Part shown: piece after piece, positions 43,295 through 54,273 of the stretch
Position numbering within the stretch: position 1 is the first letter of the stretch
Layout of the letters: each line of letters starts with the position of its first letter
From: Sandaracinaceae bacterium
GTDB lineage: Bacteria; Myxococcota_A; Polyangia; Polyangiales; Houyiibacteriaceae
Direction: 5' to 3'
DNA: 64,000 nucleotides
Assembly (NCBI GenBank): GCA_020633075.1
Contig: JACKEI010000001.1
Span: forward strand, 496,001 to 560,000
The notes under the pieces: model-generated
Database searches by the model: none
What the model saw: only the letters and a program-made list of their open reading frames with translations
What the model was told of the DNA's origin: nothing
Position numbers and translations under genes: made by a program

Positions 43295-44619
43295 GCGGCG
43301 CATCGCCCGTGCGCGTGCTGTGCGACGAAGCGGAGCTGGCGGTGGACGCAGCGGTCGTCTCGTCGACCCTCGGCTTGGGGATCACCCCGGACGTCCCCAG
43401 CGATCCCGTCGCGACGGCGCGCGAGGTGCTCGCGCGCGGGGAGTCGTGCGTGCTGATCTGCACGCGCACGCCCAGCGACGCGGACACGGTCACCTTGGCG
43501 GACCTCGCGCGGGCCCAGGGCAACACGGTCGTGCTCGGTCTCCTCGAGCCGAGCTCGACGGTGCAGGTCGCCCGCGATCTCGGCGCGGTGGCCGTCGTGG
43601 GGGTGCGGCCTGCGCTGGCCGCCGCGGCCTTGCTGCCCTTTCGTGCCCACAAACCATGGCTGGCGTCGGCCCGCGGGCTCGGTCGCGCGGACCGGGCCCA
43701 GCTGCGGCTCTCACCGGGCCACCGCGGCGCGGGGCGCTTCACGCGCCAAGACGGCGGCCTGCTGGCCTACGAGAGCGAGGCGGGGGAGGCTGCGCGCATC
43801 GGTGAGCCGCGGGACATCGCCGCGGCCCTCGACGCGTACCGCGCGGCGGAGCATGGCGAGAGGCTCAGCCCCGCCGCCGTGGAGGGCGTGGACACCGCCG
43901 CCGTGCTGGACGTCATCTTCGGGCCCGCGCGGGCCCTCTCGGACCCGGCCAGCAAGGCGGCGCTCGCGTACTTCGACCTCCCTCTCCCGATCGAGGAGCT
44001 GTGCGCCAGCGCATCCAGGGCAGCCGCCGAGGCGCAGCGCATCGGCTTTCCTGTCCGCGTGGCCCTGGCGTCGCCGGACCTGCGCATCTGGGAGCACCCC
44101 GACCTCGCGGTCGACGGGGTGGACTCGGCCACGCGCACCCGGGACGCCTTCCGCCAGATCATGGCCCTCGCCTCCACCCGCGCCTCCGAGGACCGCCTGC
44201 TGGGCGTCACGGTCAGCGCGGCCACCCAGGCGCGCGCGCTGCTGCGCGTCAAGCTTGCGCCCATGCCGGCCGGGCTGGTGCGCTGCGAGCTGGAGTTCGC
44301 CGACCCGCACGGGCACGCCTCGGGCGACGGCGTGCGCACCTTCCTGCCGCGCAGCCGCGAGGGCATCGGGCGCGTGTTGGATGGCCTCCGTGGGAGGGCG
44401 CTCCTGTACCCGGACGACACCGAGAGGCGCGTCGTGGTCGAGGAGGTGGGCGACGTCCTGATGCGCCTGGCCGCGTTCGTGCACGCGTTCCGTGAGTACG
44501 TGCGCGAGGTGGAGATCAGCCCGCTGGCCGTCCTGATCGGCGGCGAGGTGGAGGTGCGCGAGGCCTGCGTGGTGGTCGGCGACGCCTTCGAGCGCAGCAT
44601 GCTCCGCGAGCACGGCTGA
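43291..44619 (+). CDS. ATP-grasp/acyl-CoA synthetase-like protein, probably degenerate
   Basis: A 442-residue protein. The first ~190 residues resemble a CoA-ligase/CoA-binding Rossmann unit (VVVGVRPALAAAALLPF). Residues ~205-440 follow the ATP-grasp domain of ADP-forming acyl-CoA synthetases (KAALAYFDLPLPIEELCASA, IGFPVRVALASPDL, and a final VEISPLAVLIGGEVEVREACVVV). Key ATP-grasp residues after the IGFPV strand appear altered (ALASPDLRIWEHPD instead of a KxxSPDxxHKSD-like segment), so catalysis is doubtful. TTG at 43291 with GAGG 7 nt upstream is the chosen start. If the leader frame at 43253 belongs to it, the protein gains 13 residues. Confidence 0.6.
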   Translation: MSGASPVRVLCDEAELAVDAAVVSSTLGLGITPDVPSDPVATAREVLARGESCVLICTRTPSDADTVTLADLARAQGNTVVLGLLEPSSTVQVARDLGAVAVVGVRPALAAAALLPFRAHKPWLASARGLGRADRAQLRLSPGHRGAGRFTRQDGGLLAYESEAGEAARIGEPRDIAAALDAYRAAEHGERLSPAAVEGVDTAAVLDVIFGPARALSDPASKAALAYFDLPLPIEELCASASRAAAEAQRIGFPVRVALASPDLRIWEHPDLAVDGVDSATRTRDAFRQIMALASTRASEDRLLGVTVSAATQARALLRVKLAPMPAGLVRCELEFADPHGHASGDGVRTFLPRSREGIGRVLDGLRGRALLYPDDTERRVVVEEVGDVLMRLAAFVHAFREYVREVEISPLAVLIGGEVEVREACVVVGDAFERSMLREHG

Positions 44620-44700
44620 CGCGCAGCGCGCCGCGTGGGTGACGCGACGCCCTGGCTGTTGGCGCCGCCGAGGGGCGCTCAGATGACCACCGAGCCGAGG

Positions 44701-45741
44701 TCAGTTGTCCGTGTCGGAGTCGGTCGGTCCGGACAGGCGCTCGGTGGAGATGGCGCGGCCTTCGACGAAGTACAGCGTGATGCTGCCCACTCCGAGCACG
44801 ATGCCCGACCCGAGCGCGATGTCGCTGTAGCGCGCGAAGTCACGGGCGTCCCCGAGGCGACCCTGGTTCTCCAGCCGCTGGGCGCGGATGCCGAGACCCA
44901 GGCTGGTGCCAGCCGCCGCGACGGCGAGGGCGCCCACGATCCAGGTGAAGATGCGCCGGCCGCGGACGCTGCGGTAGCGGGTGGCAGGCTGGAGGTCCAC
45001 GGTGGCGAGAGTGGCGAGCCCCGCGCTGAGGCGCACCTCGCTCCGGAAGGGGATGTACCCGTCCAGGTCGATCGAGAGCGCGTGCAGCCCGGGGTCCAGG
45101 GTGAGCGGCTCCGTCAGGGGAGCGACGCCGACCGGGGCGCTGTCCACCGACACGCTGGCGCCCTCCTGCGCCACCCGCACCTCCAGGGTGCCCGTGGTGG
45201 GAGCCGCGTGCGCCGCGAGCCGCTGGGACTCGGCCTCCGCCTCGAGCTGCGCGATGTGCTGCTCGATGCGCGCGCGGTCGGGCGGGTCCACACGGTCCCG
45301 CAAGTAGCGCCGGTAGTACTCCACCGCTTCGTCGTAGTGACGCAGCTCCTCGTGCGAGCGCGCGATGTTGTACCAGAGGTCGGCGGAGGGAACGAGCGCG
45401 GCGGCGGCCTCGAAGGCGACGACCGCCTCCTCGAATTCGCGCGCGTCGAAGTGCTGCTGCCCGCGCAGAAAGTGCTCGCGCGCTTGGCGGGCGGCGTCGG
45501 CGTTCTCGGGGGTCCCGGTGGCGGGCTGTGAGCCCCGCTGTGCTGACGCCTGCGGGGCGAAGGCGACGGTGCCCAGCGTGAGCGCCACGAACGTGAGCGC
45601 CAGGGCTGCGCGCGGGGCCCGGGCCGTGTGCCGCGCTGGCGCTCCCTGCAGCCTCCGATGAGCGGCGACGCCGAGCGGAGCGCCGTGCGGACGGGCTGCG
45701 CGTTTTGGTGCGGCCACCAGAGTCACGCGTGATTGGGTCAC
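44701..45741 (-). CDS. TPR-PEGA membrane-associated protein
   Basis: A 346-residue protein. A basic N-terminus leads to a signal peptide (ALALTFVALTLGTVAFAPQASAQ), then two to three TPR units (~80-160), a PEGA domain (~185-255: GTLEVRVAQEGASVSVDS..LDGYIPFRSEVRL) and two C-terminal hydrophobic segments (IFTWIVGALAVAAAGTSLGLG and IALGSGIVLGVGSITLYFV). This architecture is common in myxobacterial surface proteins and may link a cell-envelope complex to the wall. The GTG at 45741 is preferred because TATCCT lies 7 nt before it; an ATG at 45774 is the alternative. Divergent from leuS. Confidence 0.7.
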   Translation of the reverse strand: MTQSRVTLVAAPKRAARPHGAPLGVAAHRRLQGAPARHTARAPRAALALTFVALTLGTVAFAPQASAQRGSQPATGTPENADAARQAREHFLRGQQHFDAREFEEAVVAFEAAAALVPSADLWYNIARSHEELRHYDEAVEYYRRYLRDRVDPPDRARIEQHIAQLEAEAESQRLAAHAAPTTGTLEVRVAQEGASVSVDSAPVGVAPLTEPLTLDPGLHALSIDLDGYIPFRSEVRLSAGLATLATVDLQPATRYRSVRGRRIFTWIVGALAVAAAGTSLGLGIRAQRLENQGRLGDARDFARYSDIALGSGIVLGVGSITLYFVEGRAISTERLSGPTDSDTDN

Positions 45742-45891
45742 GCCCGGCAGGATACACCAGGTGGGGCGCGGCATCCGGAAAATCCCGGCGCGGTTCCTGA
45801 GCGCGCTCGCTCTCGGGGGACCTCTGCGCCCGTCGCGCGGCGCCTCTCGTGGAGGGCGCCGGCCTGCGTGGGTTGTGCTAAACCCCCGCTC

Positions 45892-48630
<2,739 letters not shown>

Positions 48631-48647
48631 CGCGCGCTGGTGGCTCG

Positions 48648-48670
48648 CCCGGGCGGCAGTCCGCCCCGGG
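48648..48670. terminator. GC-rich hairpin between convergent leuS and hydroxylase genes
   Basis: CCCGGGCGG (48648-48656) pairs with CCGCCCCGGG (48661-48670) with one bulge. There is no T tract, so termination is only a possibility; the position between two convergent genes favours it. Confidence 0.35.
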
Positions 48671-48673
48671 ACG

Positions 48674-49423
48674 TCACTCCGCGCGGACGGGCTCTTGGTA
48701 CGGCGTGTACGTGCCGAAGATCCGGTCGCTGAAGTTGAGCAGCACCGAGAAGTTGCTGGGCTTGCGCCGCCCGTGGTGGTGCTCGTGCATCGGCGCCGAG
48801 GCGAACAGCCAGTTGGGGTACAGGCGCATGTCGTAGCCGCAGTGCGTCACCATCGTGATGAAGGTGTTGAGCGCCGCGTAGGTGACGAACACCAGCGGGT
48901 GCACCTGCATCACGAAGGGGTAGATGTAGAAGGTCACGAAGACGCAGAACGACTCCACCGGGTGCACGTAGAAGCCGCTCCACACGGACAGCGGCGACGA
49001 CACGTTGTGGTGGACGTAGTGCACGTGCCGAAACACGAAGGGGCTGCCGTGCTCGAGGCGATGCCACCAGTACGAGAGCACGTCGCCCACCAGCATGCAG
49101 ACCACCAGGTTGCCCGCGAACGACAGCAGCGTGGGCGCCTCGCGCGGGACGTCGAAGCGGAACGCGATGGGCAGGTAGTTGAGCGCGACGAACACCAGCA
49201 GGTAGCCGGGCAGGGTGATCGCGAGGTAGAGGGCGGTCGCCTTCAGGGGCACCTTCTTGGTGATGAACACATCCACGAAGGAGAACGCGGCGCCCGCCAC
49301 GAGCACGGTCGTGATGACGGCCACGACGAAGAAGAGCGGGTGACCGAGGGTGTCCACGCCGATGTGTGCGAGGCAGAAGTCCCAGAGGGGCGCAAGGAGG
49401 CGGCGGTCGGCGTCGGACGGCAT
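48674..49423 (-). CDS. Fatty acid hydroxylase / sterol desaturase family protein
   Basis: A 249-residue membrane di-iron enzyme. Four to five membrane helices are seen, with the three histidine clusters WWHRLEH, HYVHHNV and HEHHHG of the FA-hydroxylase superfamily. Members hydroxylate or desaturate fatty acids, sterols, carotenoids or alkyl lipids using O2. The substrate cannot be told from sequence, though sterol or lipid modification fits myxobacteria. It lies 4 bp after the kinase gene and may be cotranscribed with the NarL-type pair. Confidence 0.85.
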   Translation of the reverse strand: MPSDADRRLLAPLWDFCLAHIGVDTLGHPLFFVVAVITTVLVAGAAFSFVDVFITKKVPLKATALYLAITLPGYLLVFVALNYLPIAFRFDVPREAPTLLSFAGNLVVCMLVGDVLSYWWHRLEHGSPFVFRHVHYVHHNVSSPLSVWSGFYVHPVESFCVFVTFYIYPFVMQVHPLVFVTYAALNTFITMVTHCGYDMRLYPNWLFASAPMHEHHHGRRKPSNFSVLLNFSDRIFGTYTPYQEPVRAE

Positions 49424-49427
49424 GGGC

Positions 49428-50705
49428 TCATTGAAGCTCGACCGATCCCGTCACGCTATCCCGTGAACTGGGGGGCGGGAGCTCGATGGCCACGCGCAGC
49501 CCGCGGGGCTGCCGCGCCTCGACCACCAACACGCCGCCCAGCTTGCGTGCGCGCGTGCGGAGGCTCTTCATGCCGCGGCCTGTCGGCGCCCCCTTGAGCT
49601 CGGCCCCGGGCTCGCCAGCGGGGCCCAGACCCACGCCGTCGTCGCTGACAGCGATCTCCAGGCGCCGCGACGGTTCGGCGTCGCTCCCGTGGAGCGAGAC
49701 GCGCACCTCGACCGTGGAGGCCTGGGCATGGCGCAGGGCGTTGTTCAGCATCTCCTGCAGCGCGCGCAGGATCTGCAAGCTGGTGGGGGGCGACACGCGC
49801 ATCAGCGGCGCCTCGTCGATCTCCCAGCGCAGCGCGATGCCCACGCTCTCGCAGCGCGCCACGACACGCGCCCGCAGCGCGGCCAGCGCCATCGGGAGCG
49901 AGGCCTGCTGGGGGTCGAGCGAGTCCACGATGAGGCGCAGGTCGTCCACGCAGCTCTCGAGGCTCCGCGTCAGGTCATCCGGCTGGAGCGTGCCGGCGCG
50001 TGACTGCACGAGCAGACCGAGCAGGTGGCTGCCCACGCCGTCGTGCATGTCTTCAAGGATCCGCTGCCGATCCAGCGCCAGCTCGGCCGCGCGCTGTGCC
50101 TCGAGCGCCGCCGCTCGGGTGGCGTCGACGACCAGCAGCAGCGCGACTACGGCGATGAGGACACCGGCGTCGGCCACCGCCCGGAGCATCGCCAGCGCGC
50201 GGCCGCTGAAGTCCTGCGGAAACGTCACGCCCGCCACGGCGGCCAGCTCCAGTCCCGCGATCTGCGCGGCTGCCAGCACCGTCCACGCCATCGCGGAGCG
50301 GCGCCCGCAGACGGCGTAGATGGCGAGCGGCAGCAGGAAGTTCCAGGCGACCGAGGGGGAGGTGGGGCCGCCCGAGCGCAGCGCCACCGCGAGGATGGCC
50401 AGGAACGCGAGCGCCGTCAGACCGTTGCCGACCAGCTGCACCGAGGCTCCCCGCCGCAACGCGTACGGCAGCAGCAGCAACCCCACGCCCAGGATGAGCA
50501 GCGCCAGCGCGGAGAGGGGCGACCCCAGGGCCGCGTAGAGCCCGCCCATGACGACCGTGGAGAGCGCCCCGAGCGCGGACTGCGCCACCGCTAGACGCAG
50601 GCGACGAGTCGCCTCCGCGGCGCCGGCGCGCTCACCAGTGTCGTCGTCCGCGACGAACGACTCCACCCAGGCCACGAGGCGCGCGCGCAGGCGGGTCACC
50701 TTCAC
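49428..50705 (-). CDS. NarL-type (HisKA_3) sensor histidine kinase
   Basis: A 425-residue kinase with about five N-terminal membrane helices (~40-200), a HisKA_3 domain with phospho-accepting H221 in EDMHDGVGSHLLGLL, and a C-terminal HATPase (NALRHAQASTVEV, SDDGVGLG, GRGMKSLRTRARKLGG). The GTG start overlaps the stop of the regulator gene upstream (GTGA), so the two form a cognate pair. The downstream hydroxylase could be a target or simply a neighbour. Confidence 0.9.
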   Translation of the reverse strand: MKVTRLRARLVAWVESFVADDDTGERAGAAEATRRLRLAVAQSALGALSTVVMGGLYAALGSPLSALALLILGVGLLLLPYALRRGASVQLVGNGLTALAFLAILAVALRSGGPTSPSVAWNFLLPLAIYAVCGRRSAMAWTVLAAAQIAGLELAAVAGVTFPQDFSGRALAMLRAVADAGVLIAVVALLLVVDATRAAALEAQRAAELALDRQRILEDMHDGVGSHLLGLLVQSRAGTLQPDDLTRSLESCVDDLRLIVDSLDPQQASLPMALAALRARVVARCESVGIALRWEIDEAPLMRVSPPTSLQILRALQEMLNNALRHAQASTVEVRVSLHGSDAEPSRRLEIAVSDDGVGLGPAGEPGAELKGAPTGRGMKSLRTRARKLGGVLVVEARQPRGLRVAIELPPPSSRDSVTGSVELQ

Positions 50706-51385
50706 TTCCCGAGGTCGATGAGCCCGTGGTGCAGCGCCTCGTACACGGCTTCGCCCCGCGAGTTCACCGACAGCTTGCGGTAGATGGCCTTCACGTGGTC
50801 CGTGACCGTGTGGTACGAGATGCCCTCGACGCTCGCGACCTCCTTGAACGAGAGGCCCTTGGCGAGCTGCTCGAGCACGGCTACCTCGCGCGGCGTGAGC
50901 GAGAAGGTCTCGGTGCCACCGCCCCGCGAGGGCGCCGCACCGCGCACCCGCGAGAGAATGTGCCCAGCGACGGCCGGGCTGATGGGGGCGCCCCCCGCCA
51001 GCACGGCGCGGATCGCGGCGATGGCTTCGTGCGCGTCGGCTCCCTTGAGCACGTAGCCATCCGCGCCGTTCTCGATGGCGCGCACCACCGTGCGACCGTC
51101 ACCGAACACGCTGAAGACCAGCGCCTTGCACCGTTCGCCGCCGAGGCCGCGCAGGGGAGGCAACAGCTCGAGGCCGTCTCCATCTGGGAGCCCCAGGTCC
51201 ACCAGCAAGACGTCGAGGTGTTTCCTGATCAGCGCCCGCCCCTCCGCGAGGGTCTCCGCCATGCCCACCAGCTCGAAGTCGGGCTCTGCCTCCACGGCCA
51301 TCGCGAGCGCACGCGCCAGCACGGTGTCGTCGTCCACGATGCCGACGCGGACTGCGCGAGTTTGGGGCGGGGTCTCGGACGTCAC
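50702..51385 (-). CDS. NarL/FixJ-family response regulator
   Basis: A 227-residue regulator. Receiver: D18-D19-D20, phospho-acceptor D63 in LLVDLGLPDGDG, Lys in YVLKGAD. Output: LuxR-type helix-turn-helix (~160-222, LTPREVAVLEQLAKGLSFKE, ISYHTVTDHVKAIYRKL). Cognate to the overlapping kinase gene. The GTG at 51385 is preceded by TAGCAT at exactly 6 nt (51397-51392), so the operon is probably leaderless. Confidence 0.9.
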   Translation of the reverse strand: MTSETPPQTRAVRVGIVDDDTVLARALAMAVEAEPDFELVGMAETLAEGRALIRKHLDVLLVDLGLPDGDGLELLPPLRGLGGERCKALVFSVFGDGRTVVRAIENGADGYVLKGADAHEAIAAIRAVLAGGAPISPAVAGHILSRVRGAAPSRGGGTETFSLTPREVAVLEQLAKGLSFKEVASVEGISYHTVTDHVKAIYRKLSVNSRGEAVYEALHHGLIDLGK

Positions 51386-51391
51386 GCAGCG

Positions 51392-51397
51392 ATGCTA
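51392..51397 (-). promoter_or_regulatory. -10 box of the NarL-type operon (leaderless)
   Basis: TAGCAT on the minus strand, 6 nt before the GTG at 51385. No good -35 hexamer was seen at 16-19 nt. Confidence 0.4.
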
Positions 51398-51463
51398 CTC
51401 GCCTCCGGCCCGCTGCGGCCCCCCAAGTTCACGGGAGGCCTGCACGGGTCGCTGCGGGTCCTC

Positions 51464-52087
51464 TCAGTACGAGGTGGGGCAGGGGACGCGCTCGAAGGAC
51501 CCATCCGCGCGCGTGACGCGCTGCGAGCAGGTGGCGCGACACTCGGTCTCGCTCACGTACTCGAAGCCGATCACGTACTGCCGGTTCACGTCGGGCGCGA
51601 TCTGAACGCTGGCGACGCACTCCGCGCTGCGGCTCCCCGCCTGGCCCTGCGTGTACGTGGGCACGCTGTACGTGCGGATGCAGGTGGAATCCACGATGTG
51701 ACACACCGGCGGGTTGTCCGTGGTGCACTCCTCGCGCTGGCAGGCGTACTCCTCGCGTCGCTCCTCCGTGCCGGCGCGCGGCCCCGTGCCGGCTTGGTAG
51801 GTCGACGCTCCGATGGTGATCGTCTGCTGCTCGAGGCGCAGGCGCAGGCGCACCGGATGACCGGCGATCTCGTCTGCGCGGTACGAGGTGGTGTCGTACA
51901 GGCGGTCGTCGATGAGGACGCGCGCGTCATAGGAGTCGCCGGTCATGCCGCTGACCTGGTGCTGGATCTCGACGGTGGCATGCGGCTCGGACTCCAGAGG
52001 CTGCATCAGTAGGCCGGCGCAGGCGGTGGTGGCGAGCGCGGCGGAGGCGCCCAAGAGGCGCAAGGAACGAGCGTAGAGGTGAGTCAT
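51464..52087 (-). CDS. Cysteine-rich putative lipoprotein
   Basis: A 207-residue protein with a signal sequence ending in ATTACAG (lipobox-like TTAC). The mature part is beta-rich (ATVEIQHQVSG, ARVLIDDRLYD, VRLRLRLEQQTITIG) and has about nine Cys in the second half, likely forming disulfides. No family was recognised. The ATG at 52087 is preferred to a TTG at 52096. It is divergent from the esterase gene, with only 46 bp between starts. Confidence 0.65.
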   Translation of the reverse strand: MTHLYARSLRLLGASAALATTACAGLLMQPLESEPHATVEIQHQVSGMTGDSYDARVLIDDRLYDTTSYRADEIAGHPVRLRLRLEQQTITIGASTYQAGTGPRAGTEERREEYACQREECTTDNPPVCHIVDSTCIRTYSVPTYTQGQAGSRSAECVASVQIAPDVNRQYVIGFEYVSETECRATCSQRVTRADGSFERVPCPTSY

Positions 52088-52121
52088 GCGGAGCAAGCTG
52101 CCACACCTCCCCGACTGCTGC

Positions 52122-52127
52122 TAGGGT
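52122..52127 (+). promoter_or_regulatory. -10 box of the esterase gene (leaderless)
   Basis: TAGGGT within TGCTAGGGT lies exactly 6 nt before the GTG at 52134; CTGCCA (52098-52103) is a possible -35 with an 18-nt spacer. Confidence 0.4.
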
Positions 52128-52133
52128 CTCCGG

Positions 52134-53288
52134 GTGCCAGCGCTCACCCTCCTTCGGATCGCGTGGGTGTCCCTCATGTGCGCGTGGGCGCTCTTGGCGG
52201 TCTTCCGCATGCCGCATGGTGCGCTGTTCTACGCTACCGTCGCAGCGACCGAAGCCGGCTACCTGCTCGCGCTGCTCGTGCTGCCTGCGTTCGTGGGCGG
52301 ACTCGCGACGCCCCGTGACATCGCGCTCAGCGCCGCCGGGGCCGCCGCGCTCGTGTTCCTGCTGAGCCCCCTCGCGCGGGTGGGAGCCGTCGCGCAGACG
52401 TTGCCCGCGGAGCTCACCACGGCGTTCGGGGCGAGCACCCTCGTCGTGCCTGCTACGCCCTTTCGCGCGTCGCGGCTGCTCGCGCTGCGGGACCCCGAGG
52501 TGCCCGTGGAGACGCTCGTCTACGCCACCCCCGAAGGGGCCAGCCCGTTGCGTCTCGACTTCTACGGGGGGCGCGAGGCGGCGGCGCCCAGAGCGCTCGT
52601 CGTCATCGTGCACGGGGGCTCCTGGCGCAACGGAGACAGCACGCAGCTGCCCTCCATGGCCAAGCGTCTCGCGGCTGCGGGATACGCCGTCGCCTCCATC
52701 AACTACCGCCTGGCGCCGGAGCACCCATTCCCGGCCGCCTACGACGACCTCGGCGCTGCAGTGGCCCACCTGCGCGAGCGCGCCGACGAGCTGCGCATCG
52801 ACCCGGAGCGCGTGGTGCTCTACGGCCGGTCGGCGGGCGGTCACCTCGCGCTGCTGGCGGCCTACCGCTGGCAGGCGCCCTACGTCCGCGGCGTCGTCGC
52901 CTTCTACGCCCCGACGGACCTCCGCTACAGCTGGGAACACCCCAGCAACCCGCGCATCCTGGACACGCCGGGCACGCTGCGCGGATTCTTGGGCGGCGGT
53001 CCCGACGAGAGCCCCGTGCTGTCGGCGCGCTACTACGATGCCTCGCCCTACGCCTGGGCCACCCCCGGCTCACCGCCTACGCTGCTCATCCACGGGGGGC
53101 GCGACGAGCTGGTCCGCCCCGTCCACAGCGAGCGGCTCGCGGCGCGCCTCGGGGAGCTCGCGGTGCCCCACCTCCTGCTGAGGCTCCCGTGGGCCACGCA
53201 CGGCTGCGAGGCGAACCCCGCGGGCCCCAGCGGGCAGCTCAGCGAGTACGCGGTCCTGCGCTTCCTGACGGCGGTCAGCCGAAGATGA
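52134..53288 (+). CDS. Membrane-anchored alpha/beta-hydrolase (esterase)
   Basis: A 384-residue protein. The N-terminal ~95 residues hold three membrane helices, and residues ~125-380 form an alpha/beta-hydrolase of the BD-FAE/hormone-sensitive-lipase type. The oxyanion motif is HGGSWRNGD, the nucleophile Ser lies in YGRSAGGHLAL, the Asp in HGGRDELV and the His in TWATHGCEAN-like WATHGCE. Substrates are probably short acyl esters. It ends in a 14-bp overlap with the convergent lipoprotein gene. The GTG start follows a -10 box by 6 nt. Confidence 0.8.
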   Translation: MPALTLLRIAWVSLMCAWALLAVFRMPHGALFYATVAATEAGYLLALLVLPAFVGGLATPRDIALSAAGAAALVFLLSPLARVGAVAQTLPAELTTAFGASTLVVPATPFRASRLLALRDPEVPVETLVYATPEGASPLRLDFYGGREAAAPRALVVIVHGGSWRNGDSTQLPSMAKRLAAAGYAVASINYRLAPEHPFPAAYDDLGAAVAHLRERADELRIDPERVVLYGRSAGGHLALLAAYRWQAPYVRGVVAFYAPTDLRYSWEHPSNPRILDTPGTLRGFLGGGPDESPVLSARYYDASPYAWATPGSPPTLLIHGGRDELVRPVHSERLAARLGELAVPHLLLRLPWATHGCEANPAGPSGQLSEYAVLRFLTAVSRR

Positions 53289-54236
53289 CGGAGTCGATCG
53301 GCAGCCGGAAGATCAGGAAGTCGCCGCGCGGCATGCCGTTCGACTGAAACGCGCTGGTCCCGTCCGTGTTGTCCTCGTCGAACCACATCCAGCGGGCCTC
53401 GGCGTCGATGGAGTCGCCCGTGCGCGTTGGGTCGCTGTTGTCGTCCGCCTGGCACAACGGCGCAAACTGGGGCGGCTCGTCGGCGACGTTGGTCAACACG
53501 CTCAGCTCCATCACGCCGCTCGGGTTGTTGCCGAGCTCGTTGCCCAGCCAGCCGCCGCTGAAGGTCGGCCCGGTCGCGCCCATGTTGCAGTTCGCGATCT
53601 GCGCGTTGATCTCTGCCAAGGTCGGATCAGCGTCGACGGGGTCGATGTCCACACCCGTCGCACACACCTGCCAGTCGGGGGAGCCCGTGTACACGACGGC
53701 GCCGCTTCCGTCGGAGGTGCGAAACTGTCCAATCAGCCCCTGCGTGACCGACTCGTCCGACCACACGACGACGTAGAGGAACCCGTTGGCCGGCGCCGTG
53801 TCGCCCGGGACCACGTAGGTCTCGGGCCCGCGGCGGTCGCCGTTGCACGTGCCGAAGATGTCGCACTCCACCGCGTTCGGACACGGCGTCTCCGCGTCGC
53901 ATGCGTTGCTGCACACGAAGATGTTGTCGCCACCGTCTTCCACGCCCTCGAAGTAGTCGACGAGCGCCGCGTTGCTGCCGTACCCGAAGCCATAGGCGTT
54001 GTCCGCCGTCAGCAGGACATACACGTCGGGTGGAACAGGCGGCGGGGTGTCGGGGCGGTTCATGTCGACGGGCCCAGCGCTTCCATCGCGAAGGCTTCCG
54101 TCTTGCCCGCCGCCGTCGAGGTCGCCGTGCCACCCATGTCGCCGCGGCTGGGACCCGAGCCGCTGCAGCTGCAGCCCGGGGCGAGCGCCAGCAAGATGAA
54201 CAGGAAGAGTGGGAGGACGCTCTGCGCAGGCTTCAT
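53275..54236 (-). pseudogene. Secreted lipoprotein with a one-base frameshift
   Basis: The first frame (ATG 54236) gives a clear lipoprotein leader (LPLFLFILLALAPGCSCSG) and stops at 54060. The second frame, offset by one base, reads upstream of its own ATG (54063) as DLDGGGQDGSLRDGSAGPVD, the Asp/Gly linker that normally follows a lipobox, and then the whole mature domain. Adding one G at about 54126 joins both into a 320-residue lipoprotein. The mature part is Cys-containing and beta-rich (YVLLTADNAYGFGYGS, VCSNACDAETPCPNAVEC). No family was recognised. The alternative is two overlapping genes (ATGA at 54063), but the linker argues for a single frameshifted gene. CATAGT lies 6 nt before the ATG. 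Confidence 0.65.
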
Positions 54237-54273
54237 CCGGTCACTATGCCACGCGCCGGTGCGCGTCAGCCAG

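Noticed and set aside
54060..54236. Separate 58-residue lipoprotein gene overlapping the 54063 start
   Set aside because: The downstream frame continues upstream as a lipoprotein linker, so one frameshifted gene explains both parts better.
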